DNA of 64,000 bases from Zopfochytrium polystomum (Eukaryota > Chytridiomycota > Chytridiomycetes > Chytridiales > Chytridiaceae), in contig JAIVFJ010000059.1 in assembly GCA_025765615.1 (NCBI GenBank), positions 62,001 to 126,000 of the forward strand. Direction: 5' to 3'. Below are positions 13,421 through 24,512 of the stretch, piece by piece. A program made the position numbers and the translations under genes. Under the pieces are notes generated by a model. The model saw only the letters and a program-made list of their open reading frames with translations. It did no database searches and was not told the DNA's origin. How positions within the stretch are numbered: position 1 is the first letter of the stretch; the number at the start of each line of letters is the position of its first letter.

Positions 13421-15671
13421 CACGGCAGCCGTGCTCGGGGTGCGGCTGGCCGAGGACGCGCACCTGGTGCAGGGCCTCGTCGGGAACGTGATGCAGGCGG
13501 GGTTCCAGGGCCTCGTTGGCATTGCGTTTGGCGTGGGCGTGTCGCTGTACTTTGGCTGGGCGCTGACGCTGATTGTCCTGGGCGCGTCGCCGTTCATCGC
13601 CCTCGGCGGGTACATGCATTTTAGGTGGGACGGTGTAGTAACTTTTTTTGTTTTCTTTCTTTACTTGAGCCGCGCCGGGAGATCTAACAGCCCCGCAATC
13701 AACCTCCCTCTCTGCTGCTGATTCAATGTAAATCATAACCTGGCAGAGTAATGACGGGCGTCAACGGCAAGTCCAAGGAGGGCTTTGAAGGTTTTGTGCA
13801 TTTGCAGAGTTGGTTGTGCCCTGCCAACTAACTCGAAACTTAATTGTTTCCTCTCCCACCCCTCCCCGCAGACGCGGCCGCCCTGGCGAGCGAAGCCATC
13901 GACAACATTCGCACGATCGTGACGCTCGGAAAGGAGCGCTACTTTCTGGACGCGTACAGCGCCGCGATCGAGGAGCCCGTCGCGGTGGCCATTCGCGGCA
14001 ACCTCGTCTCGTCGATCGGCTTTGGCATCGCGCAAGGCTTCCTCTTCATTGTCTTTGCGCTCTCGTTCTACGGCGGCACCGTCCTGTCCAGCCAAGGCGC
14101 CATGAAGTCCGAAGACGTCCTCAAGGTCATTTACGCCGTCGTCTTCACCGCCTTGCTCACCGGCGAGCTCTCGAACCTGCTGCCGGACTTTCCAAAGGCG
14201 AAAGCCGCCGCGCTCGCCATCTTTGACCTGCTCGACCGCCCGTCGGCTATCGACCCCGAAGACCGGAGCGGGTTTGGCCGAGACGCCGACGCAGGCGGCG
14301 CCGGCGGAGGCGGGCAGGTGGCGCTGGCCGGTGTGCAGTTTGCGTACCCCTGTGAGTGTGCCTGTGCTTGCCGTTCACCCGGGGACTCAACTCTTTTCGC
14401 GCTCACACCACTTTCCCCCCTTCCCCTCTCCTTCCTTCCTTCCGTCCTTCCTTCCAAAAAAAAAAAAAAAAACAAAAAAAAAACGGTGGCAGCGCGACCG
14501 AGCGTCCACGTCCTCCACAGCCTCAGTCTTTCCGCGCCGCAGGGGAAAACCATTGCAATCGTCGGGCCCTCGGGGAGCGGAAAGTCGACCGTCGTCGCGC
14601 TCCTGCTTCGGTGGTACGACGCGGACAGAGGTTGCGTTGCGGTCGACGGCGTCGAGTGCCGCGAGTGGTCGCTGCCGGCGCTCAGGAGCCAGATGGCACT
14701 CGTTGGGCAGGTGAGAGGCGAGGGGAACGCGTGAGAGACTTGCTCTTTTTTTGCCCGACGAGAGGCATGGAATAATAACAAGAACGGTGGCCGACTCTCT
14801 CTTGCCAAATGCTAGGAGCCTGTTCTTTTCAACATGTCCATTCGCGACAATATCATGTATGGCGCGGTGGACGGCGTCGCGTCGCAGGCAGAGCTCGAGG
14901 CTGCCGCGCGGTTGGCCAATGTGAACGAGTTTGTCGAGCGCCTTCCGCAGGGTAAGGTGGCAGTGGGCGAATCAAAAGAAGTTTGCACTATAGAAGGGCG
15001 TGGAGAGCAGGAGCAACTCCTAACGATTTTGTTCGTTCATTAATTCTGCACATGTACATATCCTGCTTGCGCGCGAAAAAGGCTACGACACGATAGTGGG
15101 AACAAAGGGAGGACGCCTGAGCGGCGGACAAAAGCAGCGCATCGCGATTGCGCGGGCCTTAATTAGGAGCCCAAAGGTGAGAAGGGGGGTGCGAAAAGAT
15201 GCTGCAGTGGTTTGGTTTCGCTCTCAAATTTTACATTGACGGCATCGCGCTCAAAAAACCAAAACTTCAGCTTCTGCTGCTGGACGAGGCCACGTCCGCG
15301 TTGGACTCCCAGTCGGAGCGAGTGGTCCAGGCCGCTTTGGACGCCGCTGCCAACGGAAGAACGACCGTTGTGATTGGTTGGTTTTTTTTTTTTTTTTTTG
15401 GCATTGTTTGCTGGGAAGGCGGTTGACCTGCGTTATGATAACCACCCTCCCTCCACGCTCAGCCCACAGGTTGTCGACGGTGCAACACGCCGACGTCATT
15501 TACGTTGTGGAAAACGGCGCCATTGTGGAGGAAGGCACGTACGAGACGCTTGCTCTGGGCGGCGGGGTGTTTGCAAAGCTGGTGGAGGCTCAGAGGTTGG
15601 ATGGCGGCGGCGGAGGAGCCGCGGCGGCGGATGCGGGGCTGAGCGCAGCTGGAGCACGGGGACGGGAGTGA
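9362..15671 (+). CDS. full-length ABCB (MDR/P-glycoprotein-type) transporter
   Basis: Fifteen exons: 9362-9858, 10179-10365, 10446-11047, 11130-11320, 11372-11820, 11952-12141, 12265-12980, 13080-13624, 13747-13790, 13872-14351, 14493-14710, 14816-14951, 15082-15176, 15271-15376, 15463-15671. All junctions are GT-AG and phases close to give 1554 aa. Order is TMD1-NBD1-linker-TMD2-NBD2. NBD1 has Walker [10 protein letters not shown] (about 521), signature VSGGQKQR (about 638, rebuilt across an intron), Walker [13 protein letters not shown] and H-loop AHRLST. NBD2 has [29 protein letters not shown] and AHRLSTVQ. Both ATP sites therefore look competent for export of hydrophobic substrates or lipids; the substrate cannot be read. 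A Gly/Asp/Ser-rich insertion of about 45 residues (13296-13430) interrupts TMD2 just after FFD. The start is the first ATG in a Pro/Ser-rich leader; a later MM at 9764 is an alternative. The 44-nt exon 9 is the least certain. Confidence 0.92.
9949..9986. repeat. (GA)n microsatellite in ABC transporter intron 1
   Basis: A GA run lies in the 320-bp first intron, followed by interrupted GA/CAGA repeats to about 10040. Confidence 0.95.
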
Positions 15672-16110
15672 GGTGGTATGCCGACCGATGCTCAGCGTGC
15701 TCGCTGATTTTAGAAAAGTTGTGCAATCAATAATCAAGCGAAAAAAGAAGTGCATTCATCGATCGGGCCTTTTTTTATCTAATGTTGTCATTACTCGTAA
15801 CTTCCTCACGAGTCCTCGTGGAGCGAGACACTAAGCGGTTGAAAAAACGCGTCTCGTTTCACATTTCTCGATTCGATCCAGAAAGGGCCGAGGAGCGCAA
15901 AAGCGCGTTCGGCGACAAGCCCTTTCTGAGTGAGGTTGTAATGCAAATGAGGCAAACACGGCTTTTGATCACCCAAGATTGTGAAATTGGTTCTTCTTAT
16001 AACAAGGGGTGTTAAGTTTCAAACCTCAATCGAACATGAAAAGAATTGCTCAAAAATGAAGTTCCCATTTGTTTGCTGGCTGTACAGAAAAGGGTATGTT
16101 TTACGGGTGG
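15672..16110. other. 3' flank of ABC transporter, no gene seen
   Basis: No supported coding region. A 77-codon open frame at 15782-16015 has no recognisable motif and no second exon that I can place. Confidence 0.4.
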
Positions 16111-16450
16111 TTGACAGTAGACCAGTTGCTGCACACAGGGCTCCACACAGAGCTTGGTTGATTTGAAATGCTCTTGATGATTTCAAATGACGCTCCTTCT
16201 GTGGGAAGGGGTTTACAACACCTCCCCAAAGCAAAATGCTGTCTGAAGCATTTTTGCAACTTTTTCAGATAGACAAAACAGGAAAAGTGGTCAAACTCCC
16301 TGCAGGAGCATAAATTGGGCGGAGTTTTCTTATTGACAACACAACACTCTTACTTCAATTTGCCAGTCCCTGTTTAAAACAAGCTCCCTTTGCTCACATG
16401 CCCTCAGTTCAAACCTCAGTTGTATCCTTTCTATCTTCTACCCCTTAGCT
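16110..16450 (+). repeat. dispersed repeat F, TATA-bearing copy
   Basis: The segment GACCAGTTGC...GGTTGATTTGAAATGCTC followed by a GTGGGAAGGGGTT block, GCATAAATTGGGC and a CAATTTGCCAGT block recurs at 26843-27110. Its first part recurs as tandem units at 25197-25420. The TATA-like ATAAATTGGGC with a pyrimidine-rich sequence downstream suggests an LTR or other element promoter, but no termini or TSD were found. Confidence 0.5.
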
Positions 16451-16941
16451 GCTTGTGCTAGAGCTTAACATGGCTGAGTGTGCGCATGGTTGTGGTAAAG
16501 AGCTTGTCTGAGAGGGTGAGGGGTGATAGAGTCGTGACAATGAATAACTCCTCTTACACTCCAATCAAAGAACAGCACAAAAGATGAATACGTTTGCTGC
16601 AATGAGTAGCTTGTCTCACTGTCCAAATGAAGAACAGAACAAGTGATGAACACTTAAGATCAACAAAGTAAGGAAAGGTCAGCATAAAGTCCTAATCAAA
16701 CTCAAAAGGGATAGGGAATGCTCACGGGCCTGCCCAAGAGGAAGAAAGACAGAACTTCGAGGAGCTTCTAGGCGAATATGAGCTTCAAACAAGTATCTCA
16801 CATAAAGTGTTGGCTGTAGTTGACGTGCTCAACAAGTCCTTACTTTACAATGCGAAATGTAACACATCATACATTTTACTAAAACATGTGACCCTATCTG
16901 AAACAGGTATCAATTCCAGTTGTTCCCAAATTTTTCTAAAT

Positions 16942-17354
16942 GTAAGGTGGAACTGACTGGTTAGCAGCAAGAGGCACAAGACAGACCCGAGCCTATTGTG
17001 ACTGTCAGTTATTGTTCTCACGATGCCCATGGGAGAGCAAGCCACTGCCAATGCAGACCTGGGCGCTGGCTTGCGCTGTTGACAAATACTCTGAGTATTA
17101 AGTGGAACGGAAACCGAGTGTCAACAGTTTTCCTCCTCCTCTGCTCAAGCAGATAATATAGGAGAGGTTTTTACCCTGTGCTGGTCACGCTTGCCTAGCA
17201 ACTATTACAGCGTGCATATCATCATTATATATCAATTTTTCATAACAGAATTTTTTCCACTTTCTCTTGAAGTTGGGGAGAAGGACCACCCACAAACACA
17301 CATCTCCACTTCATTCACTCCTTCCACTCACTCACTCAGAGTAGACTGTTAACA
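16942..17354 (+). mobile_element. solo LTR (copia-type family R) with TSD
   Basis: A complete 413-bp LTR begins TGTAAGGTGGAACTG and ends GACTGTTAACA. It is flanked on both sides by CTAAA (16937-16941 and 17355-17359), the 5-bp target duplication of LTR-element integration. No internal region is present, so it is a solo LTR left by LTR-LTR recombination. This copy fixes the ends of the R family used for the other copies in the window. Confidence 0.85.
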
Positions 17355-18955
17355 CTAAATTTTTCTTCTATGTAGACTAATTATTTGGACTAGTTGTTAG
17401 GTTCCCTGCTCTAATTGGGCTGTGTGTACCTTCGGCTCCCTTTGGCTCTTGAGTTGCAATTAGGGTCTGAGTAACCTGAGAGCCCGCTTGTTTACATGTT
17501 TACTTAAGCTTGAACATGCTTCTTATCTCTTATCTTTTCTTCCTTGTCAGTGCTGCCTTGTCAGTAATTTTCATTCCTACTTCCTTTCATTTTTCTTCAA
17601 TCATTTTTCTTCCTTTCTCCCTTGTTTCTTTTCCTTTCTTTCCTAATGCCACTCTCCATATAAATGGCTTGGAGAAGCAGCCTCATTAATCACAACTATC
17701 TTTCCAAACCCAACCTTCTGTAAATGCCATTTCTAAGAAATTTTTTTTCTAATATCATCACTCTTCTGAGCTAGACAACTCCTCGTGCTGACAATAAATA
17801 AACTTGTGTACTGTCTTCAGTTCATAGAACAAAAGGATGAGTTTCCTGTCCTGAGGGATGGATGTGGATATAGACGAATGCCACATTCCTTCTAATTCGG
17901 CGAGTGCCACTGCCATACCATCAGGTAGTTGTCACAATGTGTGAGTCCTATTTTTAGAGTTGAATTGTAGGTTCCCCTACCGCTAGATGCTACTACCAGA
18001 TTCAATATGAAGATCTCATAGGAAACAATGAAATGATACGAGGCATTGAGGGGGAGTGCATGAACTACCACAGCTTGTTTATGCATATTATGTGGGTGTG
18101 CTGGTGGGTTGCTGAAGGCTGTGGCTGCATGCCACCAGAAATGAGAGCGAGAGAGAGAGAGAGAGAAAGGAGGAAGCTACCACCACCCACTGTGGGCCAT
18201 GGCTCTGGTTCTAGCAGCGACCATTTTTTGATCTGTTCATACTGGGAACACCTTGGCAACAACTGTTTGCATAGGTCCCAGTCTTGAAAAATGGGAGCAC
18301 CTTCCACCATTTTTCTTGCCTTTGGTTTGAATCCCCACCCTCTCTGGAAAATGAATGGCTCTCCACATCCCATTTTTCTTTCAAGTTCAATTAGGACTTG
18401 ACATTGACCTTTCCTTTTCTTATTGATCCAAGGTATTCACCTTTTGTGCTGTTATTTGATGAATAGCCTAAAAAAAAAGAGAGAAAAAAATGAAAGTAGA
18501 TGAGCGTTCTTCTTTTCTCCCTGGAAGGTTTGCAGACTCGATTTGCAACTTCCCCAGCTCTGGTTCACCTAGTTACGCAAGCCCTATGTTGAGATCTTCA
18601 CATCTCCTCCCCCCCCCCTTTTGTTATGCGTGCAGTGCGCTGCGTCCAAGTGCTGTCCATCCAAAATCCAAAAGCAGGACCTTGACGCCAGGGGCCTTGA
18701 GTCATGGAGTTGCGAGTTTGGCTGTCAGAGCTCCCCATCATCATCAATCTTTGTCAGACTGCCAAATAAATAAGAATGCATTTGTGTTTTACTTGATTGA
18801 ATCCTCATCAATTTGCTTCTTATCAAGACAGAGACAATATCATGTATCCATGCTTCAAATATCAGTTCTAAACACATCTTCATTCCACCACCTCCCTGTT
18901 TTTTTGGTATCTAGAAAGTACAATATGCTTGCAGCCCTCCAATAGCTGCTGACGC
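17355..18955. other. AT-rich intergenic DNA, nothing firmly recognised
   Basis: A stretch starting TGTTAGGTTCCC at about 17394 with CCATATAAATGGC near 17657 and AATAAATAAA near 17797 looks like LTR control sequence, but its far end and TSD were not found. A short (GA)n run lies at about 18148-18168. No coding region is supported. Confidence 0.35.
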
Positions 18956-19059
18956 ATCAGTCGCAGTATCACTGAGAAGTTCTTCTACCATGTCTGGTTG
19001 TACCCCTGTCTCCTGGCAACCTATCAAAATTGTTGTAAGGATAAAACACACTTGAATGA

Positions 19060-19400
19060 TCAAAGAAGCGTTCAGCAAGAAAAGGATTCCAAGCACAAAT
19101 CAAATACACCAAGGGATGGCTGGAAGAGAAAAGATTTCGTTGTGTTGAGTGGCCAGCTCAATCTCCAGGTCAGAATCCTATTGAGCATCTATGGAGAGAT
19201 TTGAAAAATCAGCTCAAGTCCTATGAAAGACCACCACAAATGCAGAGCCCAGAGAGCAAATCCGCAGCCAGTGGAGGCAAATTCCCCCTGAAGTTTGCCA
19301 AAACTTGATTGAAAGTATGCCTGGAAGGATTGCTGCTGTGATTGCAGCAGGTGGTGCTCACACTACACACCGAATAAAAATTTTTTTTGGACTTCCACAA
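19060..19400 (+). pseudogene. Tc1/mariner transposase C-terminal relic
   Basis: Conceptual translation in shifting frames gives the end of a Tc1-type DDE transposase: [11 protein letters not shown] (family FQQDNDPKH), [24 protein letters not shown] (family WPSQSPDLNPIENLW), then [20 protein letters not shown] and AAVIAAGGAHT. At least two frameshifts and a stop near 19308 break it. The first catalytic Asp region and the terminal inverted repeats were not found. In the KH block the catalytic Asp position reads Glu. It is a dead 3' fragment. Confidence 0.8.
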
Positions 19401-19809
19401 AATTGGGCCAATGGTGCAGTTCACTTCCTTTGCCTCTTTCTAGCGCAATTCAAAAGCTAGGGGAATGAAATTTTGTGAGCAGTTTAGTCTAACGCAAGGC
19501 AACATTTGCTGAATTTCTCAATTTTATGATGGTCTTACGCAAGTGTGACAGCACTTAGCAGTGGAACATCCAAAACATAGACCCCATTTTGTGAGCCACC
19601 GTACTTTTTGTGTGGAATTTTTTGAAATTTGTGCGGCTTCCCGGTAAGACTTGGTTAACCCTTCCTCCCGCCACCCTTCACCCCCGACGGAGCGTCGTGC
19701 GATGGATACTTTACACCCTTGGTCTGATCTCAGTCCCGGTTGTCTTTCAGATCCTCCCGCCGTAAGACTACTTTGCTCGCTTGTGAAGAATCACCCAGTA
19801 AGTAGAACA

Positions 19810-21007
19810 ATGAGCACGACGGTCACTGGTGATGGCGGTGGAGTCGCGGCGTTCGACTCAAAGTCGTGGGTGGAACGGCTGCTGCCGGCGTTGCGGCCCC
19901 TTGGATACTCTGTGGACGAACCAGTGAGGACGGACCCCGAGGTAAACACCGCGCATCCCTCTCAATCCAGCGCCTGCCGCATGCCTGCCACTGATCCCCG
20001 ATTACACACCTTTTTGCCGACCACAAGCGTCCTCGCCATCTCCAGGCCACGCTGAGCGCGCCCGGTAAACCCGATCGCCCCGTCGCGCTCAAGGCCGTTC
20101 CGTCATCGAGCCCAGAGGCCGCAGTCGTCCTCCGCCTCCGCTCCCTGCCCGACGCCGCATCCTCCTCCCCGTTCAACCACGTCGTTCGCTGGATCGACGT
20201 CGTCGAGGTCGACGACATCCTCGTGCTCGTGTCGGACGGTTCACCGCAAACCGAGTTCTACAGAAGCTACGGCTCGGCGCTCGGCGTCCTCGTCGCGTTC
20301 CGGTTCGTCCTCGAGACGATCGCGTTCCTCCACGAGCACCAGATCGCGCTGGGGCACGTCTTTGAACCGGATTTCGTGGCAAAGTGGGAGAACCCGGAGA
20401 ACTGGAACCTTCCGTTTAGCAGCGATGTGTCGTACAGTTGAGCCCACAAACCCCCCCCCCACCCTTCCCAGCTCTTTGTGGTTTGACGAGTAGCCGAGTG
20501 GTTTAGCTGTCCCGTCCACTCTTTGCTTTGAAGAATGTCGCTCAACGCCTTCTTCAACGTCACGCAGCGCTCTTGGACCTGGAATTTGCGTCTATCGTCG
20601 ACTCACCCACGGTTCGTTTCGACACAAGGGGCCGCTACTTCTACGGCCGACCGGCTCCTGAGTTGTCGAGTACCGCGCCGTACGATGCCTACAAATTCGA
20701 CGTCTTCAACGCAGGCGTCATGATGGACGGTTACGGCAAGGTGAATTCCCACCACTCTCACGTTCATTCTGCTTCTTTTTTTTTTTCTTTCTTTTTTTTT
20801 TTTCTCTTGGAACTAAGTTTGATGCCGACGTCAATTTTTTTTTTTTTTTTTTTTTTCGGTGTGCAGAAATTGGACGCGTGGGGGCCATTCCCAAGGATGG
20901 AAGACTTCAAGGCGCTTGTCTCGAAAATGACCGCCGAGGATCCAAAACTTCGACCTACTGCTCTCGACTGCCTCCGCGAGCTTTCGGCGCTTATTTCAGC
21001 TCTGTGA
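19810..21007 (+). CDS. protein-kinase-fold pseudokinase-like protein
   Basis: Four exons: 19810-19941, 20046-20436, 20568-20740, 20867-21007, giving 278 aa. Recognisable C-lobe landmarks appear in order: a catalytic-loop-like ALGHVFEPDFVA, LLDLEFA where DFG should be, GRPAPEL (APE), YKFDVFNAGVMM (subdomain IX) and AEDPKLRPTALDCLREL (subdomain XI with its Arg). The HRD and DFG aspartates are not in canonical context and there is no glycine loop or VAIK lysine, so I infer a pseudokinase or a strongly reduced kinase-like domain of the sort common in fungi. The start could instead be the in-frame ATG at 19702. The intron 2 donor (A|GTTGAG) was chosen on phase and is the weakest junction. Confidence 0.65.
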
Positions 21008-21614
21008 GGGGAGATTAGTGGATCTTCTCTGGAACGAAAAAGATTCGGTGGTGATGCGGGGGTTGTAGGCGGTTGTAGGCCGTCACAATGGTTACTGCAT
21101 CAAGGGTTTGGTTGGTGAAATGTGCCGGAATTTGAAACAGTAGGTGTTGCGGGTTGATGCCAGTCATCAATCACCTCCACTTTTTGAACGTCCTCGTTGT
21201 CACCCTCAGTGCCAAAAGCATTATCCGTTCACCTCACACCGCACCCCCCCGTAAACTCGGGTGCAACCGCTCCACAGATGGTGGACGCCTGGAGGGCCTC
21301 CAACCGTCGTCGCCTCCCCACTCACCTCAAGTCCATCGGTGCTTACTATCGGAGAGTCTACCTCTCCCCTCCGATGACCCCCTCATCCCACAAAGACTTC
21401 CACGCCATCAATGCCATCAATCGACCAACGCGCTCAATGGAGGTTCCCCCTTCCTTTGCCCTACTCTCGCTCGAGCGGAGTGGGCTGATTCGGCGTTTTG
21501 GTAGAGTGATCAGTGACTAAAAAAGCTTTTTCACTTGCGCTTTCTTTTTCTTTTAGTTCTTTTAGTTTCTCTCAAAGATGAACATAATACAGTTTGGGGA
21601 TGCTTTGCGATGTT
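21008..21614. other. convergent intergenic spacer
   Basis: It lies between the 3' ends of the pseudokinase-like gene (+) and the unrecognised gene (-). Open frames here (for example 21154-21504) show no motif or splice support. Confidence 0.45.
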
Positions 21615-22752
21615 TCACTTTTTGCCCTTCTTCTGCTGCTGTTTGTAGGCCGAGTTTGACTGCCTCCGTGCTGTTCGTTCCTCTTTCAACTTCTTATTAG
21701 CCCCTTTTTGGGCTATGCCCTCTTGAGATTTCTGCTTTTCGGCCCACGCTTTGCCCAAGCTCGACTGAGTGGCCTTGTTCCGGTGCATCTTTTGCCTGTG
21801 CTGGTAAGCCTGCAGCTCCTTTGGCGTGGGGTTGAAGTTGACCTGATTGCCAGATTGAGCCGATTGCTTAAGCGCAGCCTTTATTTGACGCGGGCTGGGC
21901 TTTGCGTCTTGTGGCCAGGACACTTGGGCGACAGTGTTTCCGCGAGCACCCTTTTCGTCCGTTGTTGGATTTGTTGAAAGAAAAAAAGGAGAAAAAAAGT
22001 AATTCGAAGATGGTCTTGGACGAGGCCAACGCGAAGTTGGGTGGGTGGGCCGGTGGGAGATATATAAAGAGACGTGGAAGAAGGAAAAAAGAAACGGACT
22101 CACCCCCGAAGTGTTTTTCTGAACGGCCAGTTTCGCCCTACCATTGTACGGCATCTCGTTGTCCATCCGGTGGCCGGTCGACTGCCTCGTGGTCAGGCTC
22201 GGGTCTTGAATCTTCTCCACAAGCGTATCGCGCTGGGCGCCGCCCGCGCCGCCAAACCTGCCGTTCGGGATGCTGTCAATGTGCCCAGAAAAGTCGCGGA
22301 GGTTCCCTGGGTTGTCCAGGCCGACGGCTTGCTCGGTCGTGCTGAACTTGGACGGCGCTTTCATGTCCGCACCCCTTTGTTTTCGAGTGCGCTAATGACC
22401 AAAGGGGAACATGGTCAGCAATGGCTGGCTGTGGAGTGGGGGGGGGGGGCGGGGGGGGGGCGTGCAGCGCATTGGAAGGCGAAGGCAGGGAAGGTGCCAG
22501 CGAGAGACACTAGCGAGACACACGGTGGGGTGGTCGATGTTGGGGTCGTACCCTTTCCAGGATGGGGGAGGCGGCGACGAGGCCATCGTTCCCGTTATTG
22601 TTTGCAACGGCAACAGCAGCGGTGTGTTGGACGAAGGCGAGTTGGGTCAGGCAGGAGAGGAGGATGAAGACGAGGAACAATAGCCGAGAGGCGGGGGCGT
22701 TGCCTTTGCTGGGGCGAGGACGACGAGGGGGTGTCTGAGAGGCGGCAGCCAT
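21615..22752 (-). CDS. unrecognised protein with N-terminal signal/anchor segment
   Basis: A three-exon model on the minus strand: 22752-22552, 22391-22104, 21950-21615, all joined in phase 0, giving 274 aa. After MAAASQTPPRRPRPSKG comes a hydrophobic run (LLFLVFILLSCLTQLAF, about residues 24-40) that could be a signal peptide or type II anchor. The remainder is hydrophilic, with NLRDFSGHIDSIPNGRFG, a KLAVQKNTS block and a strongly basic Gln/Lys-rich C-terminus ending QQQKKGKK. I do not recognise the family. The intron 2 splice is well supported (GTGAGT; 153 bp). The intron 1 donor is uncertain (GTACGA at 22551 or a GT about 25 bp further). Confidence 0.55.
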
Positions 22753-22874
22753 TGCTTGTGGTTGTGGTGTGTGTGTCTGTGTGTGTGTGGGTGTGTGTGT
22801 GTGTGTGTAGGAGAATGAGTGCAAATTGAAATGATTTGAAGGCTCCGAATTTAAAGGAGAGGCCGGCGAACGTG

Positions 22875-22908
<34 letters not shown>

Positions 22909-23133
22909 GAGAGCGAGAGAGAGAGAGAGCGAGAGAGAGAGAGAGCGAGAGAGAGAGAGCGAGAGAGAGAGAGAGCGAGAGAGAGAGAGAGAGAGCGAGA
23001 GAGTGAGGCAGAGAGGGAGAGAGATAGTGTGTGTGTGTGTGTGTGTCTGTGTGTCAGTGAGTGAGCCAGAGAAAAGATGGACCAGAGCGGCGAGCACAAG
23101 CCAAGCGGCCACCAAAAGACAAATTGGAAGAAA
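22753..23133. promoter_or_regulatory. 5' flank of the 22752 gene with (GA)n array
   Basis: It contains a GT-rich run (about 22768-22808), an AATTTAAAGG stretch near 22848 and a long GA array with regularly spaced GC interruptions at about 22875-23010. On the coding (minus) strand the array reads CT, like the one upstream of the ABC transporter. Confidence 0.5.
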
Positions 23134-23197
23134 ACAGTAACACTCTCCACAGAGATGACAACGGCAGACGACAGACAGACAGACAGACTCCTCCCCC

Positions 23198-23253
<56 letters not shown>

Positions 23254-23645
23254 CCAGCTCTCTCTCGGTGTCTATGTCTCTCCCTTTCACACACTCGGTC
23301 TTTCCAAAGTGCGAAACTTGACTCTTTTCTTTTTTTTTTTTTTTTTTTTTCGTGCGGGCATGGGAGCATTTGATTGGCTGCTGGTTGCCCGAAACTTTTA
23401 TGGAAAAGAAACAGAACAGAGGCCTGACACTGGTGTCCAAAAAAATGAATAGACCACTTTGTTCAGCCAGTCAAATCGCAGGCGCTGTTCCAAACTCCGA
23501 GCGAAAAGTCCTTCTTCTTGCTCGGGGTTTGGAACTGGGAATTGTAGGGGGCGTGGCTCACGTTTGAAGAAAGATTTAGACCGCCTGGTGAAAAGTTCTT
23601 GTTCCAGACTAAAATATTTGGATCACCAGTGGAGATGGTCCAAGG
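23134..23645 (+). repeat. dispersed repeat D, copy 1
   Basis: This roughly 0.5-kb segment matches 59622-60173 in the same order: CAGA repeat, CT repeat, TCTCTCGGTGTCTATGTCTC, GGGAGCATTTGATTGGCT, AATAGACCACTTTGTTCAG, GCTCGGGGTTTGGA and CCAGTGGAGATGGTCCAAGG. The two copies share flanking microsatellites but differ by indels. No coding potential or termini were found; class unknown. Confidence 0.7.
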
Positions 23646-24512
23646 AAAAGGACAAAACCATGGTCGTAACCTGACAAGAACGCCAAAGCGGCACAATGTG
23701 CGGACTACGTGGCCATTGTTCCATCCTATTGAGCATCTCTACGTTGATACACAACTCGAAATATCCTCTGGCGAAATGAAAGATTCTGTGCTTTTGCACA
23801 ACTCAGTAGCGAAAGAAGAGTGAAATTTCGGATTTACTCCACAGTTTTAAGGCAACTGACCCTTAAACCTAAGAGCCAGAATGAAATGCAACTGTTTGCG
23901 GTAATTATGATATTTTTTTCTCCAGACTCAGCGCTTCGCTTTGGCTAAAAGGAGGTATAATGTTTTGAACATTGTTGGTGCAGTCGTTTTTGGATGATCA
24001 TGGTCTGTGTGGAGTGTGGCAACAGTGGCACTGAGGGAGATTTTCAAACGGCCTAAATTCGTGATTATGAGGCTTCAGAGCACTTTTGCGAACAGAAAAA
24101 CAAAACAAATTCTTTTGTTTTTGTAGGTGGGACAGAAAATTTCTGATTGGTGCGAAAAAATACAAAATTCGAAAATTCAGAAAAGGGGTGACGCACTTGA
24201 ACCAGACCCAAAATCAATACCACAAAAAAAATGGTGAAAGCGGCTAAACTCGTTTCCTAATGCAATTTGTGGGGGTTAAGTTTTGTCTTTGGTGCCCAAT
24301 CAAAACTCAATGGAAAAACTGAAGAAGGAAGGAAGTCAATGGGCTGTCTGTCCATCAGAGTGGCAGTCAATAGATTGTCTGTCTAACTGTGAAGACGCCA
24401 GGCTGTTGAGCCTGCAATCTCAAATAAAAAGAGTATACTCCGCTTTTTTATCTCATAAGTGAGGTAACCCTGCTTTACCTCAGCCCCAGCGTCGTTGCTG
24501 TATGCCAACACT
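23646..24512. other. no gene seen
   Basis: AT-rich sequence with short frames only. A segment near 24405-24450 (CTCAAATAAAAAGAGTATAC) resembles 8133-8155 and may be part of another old repeat. Confidence 0.4.

Noticed and set aside
20486..20620. Sequence GACGAGTAGCCGAGTGGTTT in intron 2 of the pseudokinase-like gene looks like a tRNA D-arm/box A, with GGTTCGTTTCG about 120 bp later resembling box B
   Set aside because: The spacing is too long for an ordinary tRNA, no acceptor stem or anticodon arm can be folded by eye, and the putative box B lies within coding sequence.
23725..23765. PIEHLY-like reading resembling the Tc1 NPIEHLW motif
   Set aside because: Only a handful of residues match, with no transposase context on either side.
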